Source: Bradyrhizobium sp. LMTR 3 | GTDB lineage: Bacteria; Pseudomonadota; Alphaproteobacteria; Rhizobiales; Xanthobacteraceae | DNA length: 64,000 nt | Direction of reading: 5' to 3' | Assembly: GCF_001693485.1 (NCBI RefSeq) | Contig: NZ_MAXC01000009.1 | Coordinates: 62,001 to 126,000 of the forward strand | Shown: one piece after another, positions 9,201-18,720 of the stretch | How positions within the stretch are numbered: the first letter of the stretch is position 1 | How the letters are laid out: every line of letters begins with the position of its first letter | The notes under the pieces: generated by a model | What the model saw: only the letters and a program-made list of their open reading frames with translations | Databases searched by the model: none | What the model was told of the DNA's origin: nothing | Made by a program: the position numbers and the translations under genes

Positions 9201-9202
9201 CG

Positions 9203-10099
9203 ATGCGCGGCCGCCCAACCAGTACATCCGGCCTGCACGACACCTCTGCGGTGAGTCTCGACTGTGCAACCGCATTCCAGATGATCGCGCTCGACTGCAT
9301 CGCTTCTATCAAGGCCCAGCACAGCAGCGCATGCGCCGGTGATGCCGAGGCGGTGCATCAGATCCGCGTCGCGATTACACGGTTGCGCGCCGCGGTGGCG
9401 TTCTTCGCACCGATCGTGGTCGATGCGGAATGGCTGCGCCTGAAAAAGGAAATCGCCTGGCTGAATGGTTCGCTCGGCGCCACACGCGACAGCGACGTCC
9501 TCGTCGAATATGCGCGCCGCAAGCGTTACCGCGGTTGGGCGGCGCACAACATCAAGCAAGTCGATCAGCGCCAGACGCGGGATCACCGCCGCCTGGTTCG
9601 TTGTCTGCGCACCGTTCGGACGCGCCGCCTGATCTCGGCAATCGCTGACTGGATCAGACAGGGAGGGTGGCTGGCGCGGTGCAAGCGGAATAAGGAGGCG
9701 GAGGCTCTGCAAGTCTATTGCGCTCGCGAACTCAACCGTTGGCACGAACGGTTGATCCGCAGGGGACGCCACCTGAAGGCGCTGGGTGAATCGCGCCGTC
9801 ACCGGCTGCGGATCAGGGTCAAACGCTTCCGCTACATGCTGGAAGCGCTCACGGAAACCGTCGCGCTGCAGAGCCGCGGCGAATTGCATCACCTCCACCG
9901 GCCGGCAAAGCGAATGCAACGCGCATTGGGCGACCTCCGCGATCTCAAGCGTTTCGCCGGCCTTGCCAGCCGATCGCCGCGGGCCGAAAACGGTAAACGG
10001 AGTAAGGTGTCCCCGCCGGGCTATCGCCATCGAAGGGAAGAGCTGCTCGGCGCCGCCATCGCGTCTTATCGTGAGTTGAAACACGCCCGAGCCTGCTGA
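9203..10099 (+). CDS. CHAD-domain protein
   Basis: A 298-residue, strongly basic helical protein. The CHAD signature histidines and arginines are visible in AEAVHQIRVAITRLRAAVAFF, in LNGSLGATRDSDVL and in HRLRIRVKRFRYMLEAL. CHAD domains are known to bind polyphosphate granules. ATG 9203 follows the kinase stop by 2 bp; the longer frame open from 8288 merely shadows the kinase gene. Coupling with a kinase fusion and a FixK-linked dehydrogenase suggests a role in phosphate or energy storage at low oxygen, which is inference. Confidence 0.85.
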   Translation: MRGRPTSTSGLHDTSAVSLDCATAFQMIALDCIASIKAQHSSACAGDAEAVHQIRVAITRLRAAVAFFAPIVVDAEWLRLKKEIAWLNGSLGATRDSDVLVEYARRKRYRGWAAHNIKQVDQRQTRDHRRLVRCLRTVRTRRLISAIADWIRQGGWLARCKRNKEAEALQVYCARELNRWHERLIRRGRHLKALGESRRHRLRIRVKRFRYMLEALTETVALQSRGELHHLHRPAKRMQRALGDLRDLKRFAGLASRSPRAENGKRSKVSPPGYRHRREELLGAAIASYRELKHARAC

Positions 10100-10140
10100 C
10101 GTCATCGTTCGCGGCGCTCCCGGCCGGACATTGCCCGAGT

Positions 10141-10154
10141 TTGACGTGCGTCAA
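10141..10154. promoter_or_regulatory. FixK/FNR-type box TTGACGTGCGTCAA
   Basis: A perfect TTGA-N6-TCAA palindrome, centred about 93 bp before the universal stress gene at 10241. Confidence 0.8.
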
Positions 10155-10240
10155 CTTCCATCGTCCGTCAGCCAGCTACCCTTCCAGCAGCAACCCGGGA
10201 CGTGGGCCGTAAGCCCTCGCCAACGCGTGGGAGAATGGCG

Positions 10241-11074
10241 ATGTTCAGGAATATTCTGGTTCATATTCCCTCCGAGCGCCCGGTCAGGCCGGTGATTGAC
10301 GTCGCTGTCTCCCTGACCATTGCGCGGCGGTCGCATCTCGATGCGGTAGCCATCGGCTATGAATCGATGGGCGCCGCCGGGATGATCGCGGAAGGCGGCG
10401 GCGCCGCCGTTGCCGCCGTGATGGGGGCTGAACAGGAGCGTGCCCAGGAGCGGGCGAATGCCGCAATCGGCGTGTTCGAGATCGAGGCGAAGCTCGCCAA
10501 CATCGCCTACGGCATCAGGACGTTCACGGCGATTCCCGCCGAAGCCGGCCAGACCATCGGGGCGCTTAGCCGGCTTTACGACATGACGATCGTGCTGCAG
10601 CCGGACCCCGTGAAGGCCAGCTACGACAACGAGATTCCGCAGCAGATCCTGTTCAATTCCGGCGGGCCGATGCTAATGGTTCCCTACATCCACAAGGGGC
10701 CACTTAATGCCCACCACATCGGGATCGCTTGGGACGGCAGCCGTCCTGCAGCCCGCGCGTTGCGCGATTCTATGCCATTTCTGATGGGCGCGAAGGCCGT
10801 GACCGTGATTGCGGTCAATGAGGAGGCGGGTGAGGCCTCCTCGAGCCAACTCGTTGCGCATCTGGGGCGGCGCGGCATTGCGGCCCGGGTGCAGCGGTTG
10901 ACCACGGATCACAGCGACGTTCAGGGCGCCATTCTGTCGGTCGCCGCCGAAAGCAACATTGGCCTCCTGGCGATGGGCGGCTACGGCCATTCGCGGCTGC
11001 AGGAGCGAATTCTGGGCGGTGTTACGCGCAGCATGTTCAAGTGCATGACCGTGCCGGTGCTGATGTCGCACTGA
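10241..11074 (+). CDS. Universal stress protein, tandem UspA domains
   Basis: A 277-residue protein with UspA-like domains: MFRNILVHIPSERP at the start, a second domain from about 160 (HHIGIAWDGSRPAARALRDSMPF), and a C-terminal GGYGHSRLQERILGGVTRSM nucleotide-binding tail. GGGAG at 10229-10233 sits seven bases before ATG 10241, which therefore beats the ATG at 10235. A perfect FixK-type box at 10141 makes low-oxygen induction likely. It is the second of three such proteins in the block; the others are at 5165 and 14781. Confidence 0.92.
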   Translation: MFRNILVHIPSERPVRPVIDVAVSLTIARRSHLDAVAIGYESMGAAGMIAEGGGAAVAAVMGAEQERAQERANAAIGVFEIEAKLANIAYGIRTFTAIPAEAGQTIGALSRLYDMTIVLQPDPVKASYDNEIPQQILFNSGGPMLMVPYIHKGPLNAHHIGIAWDGSRPAARALRDSMPFLMGAKAVTVIAVNEEAGEASSSQLVAHLGRRGIAARVQRLTTDHSDVQGAILSVAAESNIGLLAMGGYGHSRLQERILGGVTRSMFKCMTVPVLMSH

Positions 11075-11164
11075 TTTCAGGCGGGCAAGGGATGTGACCT
11101 TTCGTCTCCATGAGTTCCTTGTCTCATCTCCTTGCGGCGGCGCTGCGGTCGCAATAACGCCAGT

Positions 11165-11178
11165 TTGATGGACCTCAA
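11165..11178. promoter_or_regulatory. FixK/FNR-type box TTGATGGACCTCAA
   Basis: A perfect TTGA-N6-TCAA palindrome, centred about 67 bp before the phasin-like gene at 11239. Confidence 0.8.
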
Positions 11179-11238
11179 TGTTCGATCCGAATCCGGTCAG
11201 TATCGTTTCGGCGGAAACTCAAGAGATCGGAGATTGTC

Positions 11239-11607
11239 ATGTCAGAGTTGTCTGAGCGGGCCGCTTCCGGTTCCTTTCCAGCAGCCGCAAATGCAGAAGC
11301 GGAAGCCACCAAGCTAAACCAGGGCGCGCTGGAGTTCATGCTCGGTGTCCAGAAGATGATGTTCGAGGAATGGGTGTTCCTCGGCGACGAGATGCTGGAG
11401 CGAACACGGACCGAGATGCACTTGTACACGGAGTTCGTCGCGAAGATGGCGAGCGCACATTCGGTGCGGGACATAAGGACGATGTGCCAGGAATGCGGCC
11501 AGCATCAGCTCGACTTCCTTCGCCGCGACTCCGAACGGCTGTTCAGGCATGGCGAGCGGATGATCGCGGCCACGTCGAACTTGATCAGCGGCCGCTTCCC
11601 GAACTGA
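11239..11607 (+). CDS. Phasin-family protein
   Basis: A 122-residue helical, amphipathic protein (for example LEFMLGVQKMMFEEWVFLGDE and ATSNLISGRF at the end) of the size and character of phasins, which coat polyhydroxyalkanoate granules. There is no signal peptide. CQECGQHQ in the middle holds two cysteines, unusual for a phasin. The FixK-type box at 11165 places it in the low-oxygen regulon, in line with PHA storage under oxygen limitation. The family call rests on overall composition and helix pattern, so moderate confidence. Confidence 0.7.
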   Translation: MSELSERAASGSFPAAANAEAEATKLNQGALEFMLGVQKMMFEEWVFLGDEMLERTRTEMHLYTEFVAKMASAHSVRDIRTMCQECGQHQLDFLRRDSERLFRHGERMIAATSNLISGRFPN

Positions 11608-12022
11608 CTGGCCAGTAGCATGCACCTGAAATCGCCCCTGCCGACGGCGGAAGTTACCGTCTTGCCGCTTCGTCTCAATGAAGCGGACGGCGGACGCAAC
11701 TTGTGTCGGTCCCGATGAATGGCTGAGCACGGTGCCGTCAACCGCAGGATCGTAGTGGCCTGAACGGACGAAGTGGCTCTGCGCGCGATCCGGCGAGCTG
11801 TCGGAGCCGCCGCACATGGGCACTGGAACTGCGCAAGCCAAGGATATGCCTGCGGCGCCCGGAGATTACGTTCATCACTGATCCCCAGGACCAACCACCT
11901 AACCGAATGCGATTTGTCATCGCAGCTAGACAGTTCCTGGCCGATTTGTCGCGCAAACGTCACATTGCGCTGAACATCTGTCTGGGCTCACAGCAGGCAC
12001 GACCTGCCGGTACTGGAAAACG
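11608..12022. other. Intergenic, no gene seen
   Basis: About 415 bases between the phasin-like gene and the acyl-CoA ligase. No frame with a ribosome-binding site or recognisable product was found on either strand, and no perfect FixK-type box. Confidence 0.6.
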
Positions 12023-14716
12023 ATGTCCACCTATCGTCTGAAAAATTTGCTTTCGCCGCATTCGGTCGCATTGGTAGGGGCGAGCCCGCGCCACGGCTCG
12101 GTAGGCCGTGCCATTCTCAACAATATTCGCAGCGCCCAGTTCAAGGGCGAATTCGGCCTCGTCAATCCGCGCTATCACGAGATCGACGGCGTCGCGGCTT
12201 CAGACAGCATCGCAAAATTATCTTTTGCGCCGGAACTCGTTGTCCTCACGGCGCCTGCTCACACCATCGCCGGCCTGATAGATGAGGCGGGTCGGCGCGG
12301 CGCGGCTGGTGCCGTCATTGTCAGTGCTGGACTCGGCCACGGTCCGGGCTCGCTGGCGGAAGCAACAGAGCGTGCAGCGCAAAAATACGGCATGCGGCTG
12401 ATCGGCCCGAACTGCCTTGGCATCATGATGCCGGGCGTCAGTCTCAATGCAAGCTTTTCCGCACATATGCCGGCCGCGGGGCATTTGGCGCTCATCTCGC
12501 AGTCCGGCGCCATTGCCGCCGGCATGGTGGATTGGGCGGCACAGCGGGCCGTCGGGTTTTCCGGCATTGTTTCGATTGGCGACCAGCTCGATGTCGATAT
12601 CGCCGATCTGCTCGATTACTTCGCATTGGATGAAAAGACCCACGCCATCCTGCTGTACATCGAGGCGATCAAGGATGCCCGCAAGTTCATGTCGGCCGCA
12701 CGCGCCGCCGCCAGAATAAAGCCGGTCGTGGTCGTCAAGTCGGGCCGCATGGCGCAAGGCGCGCGGGCCGCTGCAACCCATACCGGAGCGCTGGCCGGAG
12801 CTGATGCCGTCTATGACGCGGCGTTCCAGCGCGCCGGCATCCTGCGCGTATCGGATCTGCGCGAATTGTTCGACTGCGCCGAGACGCTCGGGCGGGTAAA
12901 ATCGCCGCCCGGAAAGCGGCTTGCGATTCTGACCAATGGCGGCGGCATCGGCGTGCTGGCGGTTGACCGGCTGGTCGAGCTCGGCGGGATTCCTGCGGCT
13001 CTCTCGCCGGCGATCCGCGAGAAGCTGGACGCCGTTCTGCCGCCGACATGGTCGAAATCGAATCCGGTCGATATCGTCGGCGATGCCGATCCCGCGCGCT
13101 ATGCCGCAGCGCTCGAAGCGCTGCTGGCCGATCCCGAAAACGACGCCGTGCTTGTCATGAACGTGCAAACGGCGATTGCGCGCGCCGACGAAATCGCCGT
13201 GGCCGTGACCGGCGTGGTGCAGAAATATCGCGCCGGGCAGCGCATGACGCCGAAGCCCGTTCTCGCGGTCTGGGTCGGCGCGGAGCCGTCGATCGGCGAT
13301 CTTTTGAGCGGTGCCGGCATTCCGAACCATCCGACCGAAGACGACGCCGTGCGCGGCTTCATGCATCTGGTCCGCCATCGCGAGGTCGTGGAGGCGCTAG
13401 CGCAGGTGCCGCCCGCTATGCCGAGCGAATTCGCTCCCGATATCAATGCAGCGCGGCAGATCGTTGCCGCGGCGCTGGCCGACGGCCGTTCATGGCTCGA
13501 TCCGATCGAGGTCAAGCGGCTCCTTGACGCCTACGATATCGCGGCCGTGCCTACCTTTGCCGCCGCCGATGCCGAAGAGGCGGTCGTGCATGCGAATGCG
13601 ATCTTTGCGCAGGGGGCGACCGTCGTGCTCAAGATCATGTCGCGCGACATCGTTCACAAATCCGACGTCGGCGGCGTGGTACTCAATCTCACCAGCGCCG
13701 ATGCGGTGCGCAAGGCGACCGGCGAGATTCTCGCGCGGGCAAGATCGCTGCGGCCGGAGGCGCGCATATCGGGCGTGATGGTGCAGGCGATGGTGGTGCG
13801 GGCGAAGGCGCGCGAGCTCATTCTCGGCCTCGCCGACGATCCGACCTTTGGTACTGTCGTCGTGTTCGGCCGTGGCGGAACGGCAGTCGAGATCATCAAT
13901 GACAAGGCGCTGGCGCTGCCGCCGCTCGACCTGCAACTGGCGCGCAGTCTGATCGAACGTACCCGTGTCTCGCGGCTATTGCGCGCCTATCGCGACGTGC
14001 CCGCGGTAAAGCAGGACGCAGTCGCTATGGTTCTGGTCAAGCTGGCGCAAATGGCCGCCGACGTTCCCGATATTCGTGGGCTCGACATCAATCCGCTGCT
14101 GGCGGATGAGGCGGGCGTGCTGGCCGTCGACGCGCGGGTTGTGATCGGGCGGGTGGAACGAAAGTTTCGTGGCTCGGGCCCTACGAATTTCGCCGTGCGG
14201 CCTTATCCCTCGCAATGGCAGCGTCACATCGAGGTCAAGGACGGCTGGCGCGTGTTCGTCCGTCCGATCCGGCCTGAGGACGAACCGGCGATCCACGAGA
14301 TGTTGAAACACGTTACGATGCAGGATCTGCGGCTCCGGTTCTTTGCACCGATGAAGGAATTTTCCCATGAATTCATCGCCCGCCTGACCCAACTCGACTA
14401 CGCCCGGGCGATGGCCTTTGTCGCCTTCGACGAGGCGACCAACGAACTGGTCGGGGTGGTCAGGATCCATTCGGACTCGATCTATGAGACTGGCGAATAC
14501 GCGATCCTGCTCCGATCCGATCTCAAGGGCAGGGGGCTCGGCTGGACCCTGATGCAGATGATCATCGAGTACGCAAAGTCCGAAGGATTGAAGACGATTT
14601 CCGGCGACGTGCTGACCGAAAACACGGTGATGCTCGCGATGTGCCGCAGCCTCGGCTTCGAGGTGAAGTCGGACCCGCAGGAGCACGATATCTGCAACGT
14701 CAGGCTGAAGCTTTAG
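12023..14716 (+). CDS. NDP-forming acyl-CoA synthetase fused to GNAT acetyltransferase
   Basis: An 897-residue fusion. A CoA-binding domain opens it (LLSPHSVALVGASPRHGSVG), then a succinyl-CoA-ligase-like region (PNCLGIMMPG, SQSGAIAAGMVDWA, THTGALAGADAV), an ATP-grasp domain at about 480-700 (VLKIMSRDIVHKSDVGGVVL) and a GNAT domain from about 735 (LRSDLKGRGLGWTLMQ is the acetyl-CoA loop). This is the layout of the Pat/YfiQ protein lysine acetyltransferases, where the ligase half often senses rather than catalyses. It stands alone, 415 bp after the phasin-like gene. Possible targets include the acyl-CoA enzymes of the same block; this is inference. Confidence 0.88.
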   Translation: MSTYRLKNLLSPHSVALVGASPRHGSVGRAILNNIRSAQFKGEFGLVNPRYHEIDGVAASDSIAKLSFAPELVVLTAPAHTIAGLIDEAGRRGAAGAVIVSAGLGHGPGSLAEATERAAQKYGMRLIGPNCLGIMMPGVSLNASFSAHMPAAGHLALISQSGAIAAGMVDWAAQRAVGFSGIVSIGDQLDVDIADLLDYFALDEKTHAILLYIEAIKDARKFMSAARAAARIKPVVVVKSGRMAQGARAAATHTGALAGADAVYDAAFQRAGILRVSDLRELFDCAETLGRVKSPPGKRLAILTNGGGIGVLAVDRLVELGGIPAALSPAIREKLDAVLPPTWSKSNPVDIVGDADPARYAAALEALLADPENDAVLVMNVQTAIARADEIAVAVTGVVQKYRAGQRMTPKPVLAVWVGAEPSIGDLLSGAGIPNHPTEDDAVRGFMHLVRHREVVEALAQVPPAMPSEFAPDINAARQIVAAALADGRSWLDPIEVKRLLDAYDIAAVPTFAAADAEEAVVHANAIFAQGATVVLKIMSRDIVHKSDVGGVVLNLTSADAVRKATGEILARARSLRPEARISGVMVQAMVVRAKARELILGLADDPTFGTVVVFGRGGTAVEIINDKALALPPLDLQLARSLIERTRVSRLLRAYRDVPAVKQDAVAMVLVKLAQMAADVPDIRGLDINPLLADEAGVLAVDARVVIGRVERKFRGSGPTNFAVRPYPSQWQRHIEVKDGWRVFVRPIRPEDEPAIHEMLKHVTMQDLRLRFFAPMKEFSHEFIARLTQLDYARAMAFVAFDEATNELVGVVRIHSDSIYETGEYAILLRSDLKGRGLGWTLMQMIIEYAKSEGLKTISGDVLTENTVMLAMCRSLGFEVKSDPQEHDICNVRLKL

Positions 14717-14780
14717 TTGTCGTCAGCGCACGGCATGCCTTTACGCCGCCGTGTGCGGGATCGACGACCGCGGTTGGCCG

Positions 14781-15620
14781 TCAATGCGAAAACAGGATCG
14801 GGAGCGGCGGCTTCGACAGTAGGCTCTTGGTGGCGCCGCCGAGGATAAATTCGCGCAATCGCGAATGCCCATAGGCGCCCATCACGAGAACGTCGACTCG
14901 ATGCGAAACTGTATAGGATTCGAGCACCTCGCCGATCCGTCTGCCGTCGGCGTCGACCTTGTCGAGCACCACATCGATACCATGGCGTGCCAGGTTTTTG
15001 GCCAGCGCTTCGGCGGAATGCTTGCTATCCAACTTCTTTTCGTTGGTGACGGTAACGATCCGCACCTTACTGGCCTTTTCGAGCATCGGCATCGCATCAG
15101 AAATCGCCCGGGCCGCAGCACGACTGAAATCCCAGGCGATAGCGACCGTGCCCAATTCGAAAGGACGGGGCCTCGGACTTTCGGGGAGGACGAGAGTAGG
15201 ACGGCCCGATCCGAATATCACGGCTTCTGCGTACCACTGATCGTAGCTTTCCGGCACCGGCACAATGGTGAGGTCGCGAAGCCGCGCGTAGTCCACCAGC
15301 AGATCCGGCACGGCGAAGGTCGCGCATCTCTCGAGAATGTTTTCGTGCAAAATGCCGGCTTTGTTTGCGGCGACATCGAATGCGGCCAGCATGTCCCTGG
15401 CGCTCTTCCGGCTCTTCTCCATTTCGCCCGCAATGATCCCGGGAATATTGGCCGTCGATCCGGAAAGGAAGTGCCCGGGCACTTCGACATGCACCTCGCA
15501 AGCTAACGCGGCAAGGTGAGCGCCGAGCGCTGCGGCGATCGCAACCGCATCCTCGGCGACCGACGCCGGGGTAGGATCGGGATAACTCGTCAGTGTCAGC
15601 AGAATGTCCTTGAACGCCAT
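14781..15620 (-). CDS. Universal stress protein, tandem UspA domains
   Basis: A 279-residue protein beginning MAFKDILLTLTSYPDPTP, with a second UspA domain from about 150 (LGTVAIAWDFSRAAARAISDA) and the nucleotide-binding tail GAYGHSRLREFILGGATKSLL. It ends the leftward five-gene operon and starts 26 bp after the P-type ATPase gene. The operon appears driven from the FixK-type box at 19547-19560. It is the third tandem Usp in the block. Confidence 0.92.
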   Translation of the reverse strand: MAFKDILLTLTSYPDPTPASVAEDAVAIAAALGAHLAALACEVHVEVPGHFLSGSTANIPGIIAGEMEKSRKSARDMLAAFDVAANKAGILHENILERCATFAVPDLLVDYARLRDLTIVPVPESYDQWYAEAVIFGSGRPTLVLPESPRPRPFELGTVAIAWDFSRAAARAISDAMPMLEKASKVRIVTVTNEKKLDSKHSAEALAKNLARHGIDVVLDKVDADGRRIGEVLESYTVSHRVDVLVMGAYGHSRLREFILGGATKSLLSKPPLPILFSH

Positions 15621-15646
15621 GGGGCTCTCCTTCTTCTGGAACCACG

Positions 15647-18241
15647 TTACCGTGCCGTCGGTTTAGCCGTTTGATCCATCGCAAGTGGCTCCGTCGGCCG
15701 GGACCGCGACTGCAGCCGCGGGCGCAGCAGCGGCTTGAGCATTTCCAGCACCAGCAGCGCGACGAGGCCGGCACCGAGCGTCAAGGCCAGGTCGTCGGCG
15801 TGAAGAGGGCCGAAGCTGAAGAGCTGGTTGGCAAATGGCCAAAGCAAGGTGAGGGCCAAGATGACGGCGACGGCGGCGAGCACCGCGGCCAAGCTCCGAT
15901 TCGGCCGCCGGCGCGCGGTAAGCAGCGAAGCGCTGAAGGAACGGTTGACCAGGATGAGGCTGACGATCACGACGATCAGCGAAAAGAACGTCAACGCCCG
16001 CACTTCGGGTACCGGCATTCCCCATCGCAGCGCCGCGACGAAAATGGCCCCCACAACCACAAACGCCAGCAGTCCTTGCAGCAGGCTCCAGGCAACCAGC
16101 CTCCGCGAGAACAGCGGCTCGTCGGGGGAGCGCGGCGGTCGCCGCATGACATCGTCCTCTTCCGTTTCGGCCTCGAACACCAGCGAGCAGACGGGATCGA
16201 TCACCATTTCGAGGAAGGCAATGTGGATCGGTCCGAACAGGAGAGGCAGGCCGAACACCAGCGGCAGCAGTGCCAGGCCCGCGATGGGGATGTGGACGGC
16301 AAAGATGAAGCCCATCGCCTTGCGCAAATTGTCGTAGATGCGGCGCCCGAGACGGATCGCCTTGATGATGGAGCCAAAATCGTCGTCGAGCAGCACGATT
16401 GCGGAAGCTTCGCGCGCCACATCCGTTCCGCGTCCACCCATGGCGATGCCGATATGGGCAGCCTTCAGCGAAGGTGCATCATTGACGCCATCGCCGGTCA
16501 TTGCGACGACCTCGCCGTGGCCCTTGTAGGCGTTTACGATACGCAGTTTCTGGTTCGGCGAGATCCGCGCAAAGACACTCGCTGTCCGCATCCGGCCGGC
16601 CAGTTCGGCCTCGCTCAACTCGTCGAGCTGTTCGCCAGTCACGAGTTCGCCACGCGCGAGCCCGGCCTGGTAGGCGATCGCGTTCGCGGTCGCCGGATAG
16701 TCACCGGTGATCATGACGGCTTTGATCCCGGCGGACCGGCATTCGTGGACCGCCTCGACGACGCTGGCACGCAGCGGATCGGCAAGGCCGACAAGTCCCA
16801 GGAACTCAAAGCCCAGTTCGCGCGGCGACGCGGGCCAGTGCGGTCCGGCGTGAGTGGCGCGCGCAACGCCCAGCACACGCAGGCCAGCGGAGGCCATCGC
16901 GTCGATGGATTGCGTCAGCATGGTGCGGTCGGCCACGCTCAGCCGGCACAGACCTGCGATCGCTTCGGGGGCGCCCTTGGTGGCGACGAGGTATTCCCGC
17001 CTGTCGCCATCTGTTTGCCAGATGTGGGTTACGGCGAGGAGATCGGGTCGAAGACCATAGGCATGAACGAGCTTCCAGTGCGGATGCCGATAGGACGCCT
17101 CGGTCAACCGCTCCCGCGCCAGAGTATGGAACGCCCGCTCCATCGGGTCGAACGGTTCAGGCGCGCTCGCGAGCAAGCCGCACTCGCTGATGTCATGGAA
17201 CTGCGGTGGCATCTCCGCTCCGTCTTGCGGGCGGAAGACGTTGCCATCCTTCAGCCGCAACTCGACGATCGTCATCCGGTTCTCCGTGAGAGTCCCGGTC
17301 TTGTCGGTGCACAGGATGGTGGCAGAGCCTAGCGTCTCGATCGCCGCCGCGCGGCGCGTCAGCACGCGCGCCAGTGAAATTCGCCACGCTCCCATTGCCA
17401 TGAAGACAGTCAGGACAACCGGAAACTCTTCGGGCAGCATCGACATGCCCAGCGCAATGCCGGCCAGCACCGCATCCAGCCATCCGCCGCGCATGATGCC
17501 GTAGAGCAATACCGCGAGCACGCTCACCCCGCCGCCGAAAACGGCGAACAGCCGGACGACGCGCCGTGTCTGCGCCTGCAGGCGCGGCGGTTCGGTTTCG
17601 AGATTGGCCAGCGACTGACCGATCTTGCCGATCTCGCTTTGCGCACCGACGGCGATCACTTCCGCCAATCCCGAGCCTCGCACTACCAGCGAACCGGAGA
17701 ACACCTGCGGTAGGTCGTCACCTCCCGGACGCTGCGGTACGGATGTGGTGCGATCATCCCAGGCGACCTTGCGCACGGGCAGGGATTCGCCGGTCAACAT
17801 CGACTCGTCGGCCTGCAGGTCGCTGCAGCGCAGAAGGATGGCGTCGGCCGGCACGCGGTCGCCTTCGGATAGAACGACGAGGTCCCCGCGCACCACGTCT
17901 CGACCTGCAATCCGCTTGCGCTCACCGTCGCGAACGACGAGCGCGCGGGGACTGGTGAGGTCGCGTAACGCTTCCAGCACGCGCTCAGTTCGCGTCTCCT
18001 GCACCACGGTGATCACGATCGACATGGTCGCGAAGGCAACCAGGATGATCGCCTCTTTCAAGTCGCCAAGCGCCAGGTAGACGATGCCGCCGACCAGCAG
18101 CAGCGCCAGCATCGGCTCGCGCAACACCTCGATCGCTATGTGGAACGGCGTGCGCCGATCCGGTTGGGGCAACTCGTTGTGCCCCTCGGCGTGCAGCCGC
18201 GCCGCCGCCTCGGCTTCGCTGAGACCCGAAAACGGTTTCAT
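15647..18241 (-). CDS. P2-type cation-transporting ATPase
   Basis: An 864-residue P-type ATPase. It has an N-terminal actuator with MLTGES, the phosphorylated Asp in CTDKTGTLTENRM, nucleotide-binding KGAPEA, and the hinge TGDGVNDAPSLKAAHIGIAM. Membrane helix M4 carries PEEFP instead of the PEGLP of calcium pumps, and M6 carries IDPVCS, so the ion is not predictable; a cation such as Ca2+, Mg2+ or K+/Na+ is possible. No heavy-metal binding domain or CPC motif is present, which sets it apart from FixI at 30175. It is the largest gene of the FixK-linked leftward operon. Confidence 0.9.
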   Translation of the reverse strand: MKPFSGLSEAEAAARLHAEGHNELPQPDRRTPFHIAIEVLREPMLALLLVGGIVYLALGDLKEAIILVAFATMSIVITVVQETRTERVLEALRDLTSPRALVVRDGERKRIAGRDVVRGDLVVLSEGDRVPADAILLRCSDLQADESMLTGESLPVRKVAWDDRTTSVPQRPGGDDLPQVFSGSLVVRGSGLAEVIAVGAQSEIGKIGQSLANLETEPPRLQAQTRRVVRLFAVFGGGVSVLAVLLYGIMRGGWLDAVLAGIALGMSMLPEEFPVVLTVFMAMGAWRISLARVLTRRAAAIETLGSATILCTDKTGTLTENRMTIVELRLKDGNVFRPQDGAEMPPQFHDISECGLLASAPEPFDPMERAFHTLARERLTEASYRHPHWKLVHAYGLRPDLLAVTHIWQTDGDRREYLVATKGAPEAIAGLCRLSVADRTMLTQSIDAMASAGLRVLGVARATHAGPHWPASPRELGFEFLGLVGLADPLRASVVEAVHECRSAGIKAVMITGDYPATANAIAYQAGLARGELVTGEQLDELSEAELAGRMRTASVFARISPNQKLRIVNAYKGHGEVVAMTGDGVNDAPSLKAAHIGIAMGGRGTDVAREASAIVLLDDDFGSIIKAIRLGRRIYDNLRKAMGFIFAVHIPIAGLALLPLVFGLPLLFGPIHIAFLEMVIDPVCSLVFEAETEEDDVMRRPPRSPDEPLFSRRLVAWSLLQGLLAFVVVGAIFVAALRWGMPVPEVRALTFFSLIVVIVSLILVNRSFSASLLTARRRPNRSLAAVLAAVAVILALTLLWPFANQLFSFGPLHADDLALTLGAGLVALLVLEMLKPLLRPRLQSRSRPTEPLAMDQTAKPTAR

Positions 18242-18244
18242 TTC

Positions 18245-18670
18245 TCAGAGATACGATACTGCGGTCACCCGATAGGTGTGCATCTCGCCGCCTTCGTTGA
18301 GCGAAACATATTCGCCGACCAAGAAGCGTTCGTCCGCGAAATGATAGCCGACGTCGTCAGGCACGCTGATCTCGCCATCGTCATAGTGAAAAGCCCATCC
18401 GCCGCCGGGACGGTGAACGAGGTGACCGTGCTTGTCCTGCTGGTCTGGGCGCTGGCGCACGACCCGGCAGGCGTCGCGATGCTCGCGCCACAATTTTGGG
18501 TCGATGCGGTCCTCGGCATCGAGCGGCGCCACGATGATATAGGCCACCTCGGCGTCGCCTTCTGGATGGCCGGGCTCGCGGGCTAGCGCAAGACGGAATT
18601 GCCGGAATTGCGGCGGCAGGGAAACATTCAGGATCGGCTTTGGCTGGGTCTTGGTTCTGGTCTTGGACAT
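18245..18670 (-). CDS. Hypothetical protein (141 aa)
   Basis: Begins MSKTRTKTQPKPILNV with AAGGAG about 8 bases before the ATG. It contains an internal FRLALAREPGHPEGDAEVAY segment and an aromatic, acidic C-terminal half (WAFHYDDGEISVP, then FLVGEYVSLNEGG) that looks like a small beta-rich domain. It is soluble and lacks a signal peptide. It ends 3 bp before the ATPase start, so the two are probably translated together. I do not recognise the family; a regulatory or assembly partner of the pump is a guess from position. Confidence 0.75.
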   Translation of the reverse strand: MSKTRTKTQPKPILNVSLPPQFRQFRLALAREPGHPEGDAEVAYIIVAPLDAEDRIDPKLWREHRDACRVVRQRPDQQDKHGHLVHRPGGGWAFHYDDGEISVPDDVGYHFADERFLVGEYVSLNEGGEMHTYRVTAVSYL

Positions 18671-18720
18671 TTCGGATGGCTCCTTGGTTTTCCGGCATGA
18701 GGCTGCTGCCTCCGCCGTGG

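Noticed and set aside
8288..9202. Upstream part of a 603-codon rightward frame that ends in the CHAD gene
   Set aside because: It lies inside the kinase-fusion gene in another frame, is arginine-rich and matches nothing; the CHAD protein starts at 9203.
15671..17332. 553-codon rightward open frame
   Set aside because: Antisense to the well-supported P-type ATPase; composition (Arg, Gln, His, Asp rich) is that of a GC-rich shadow.
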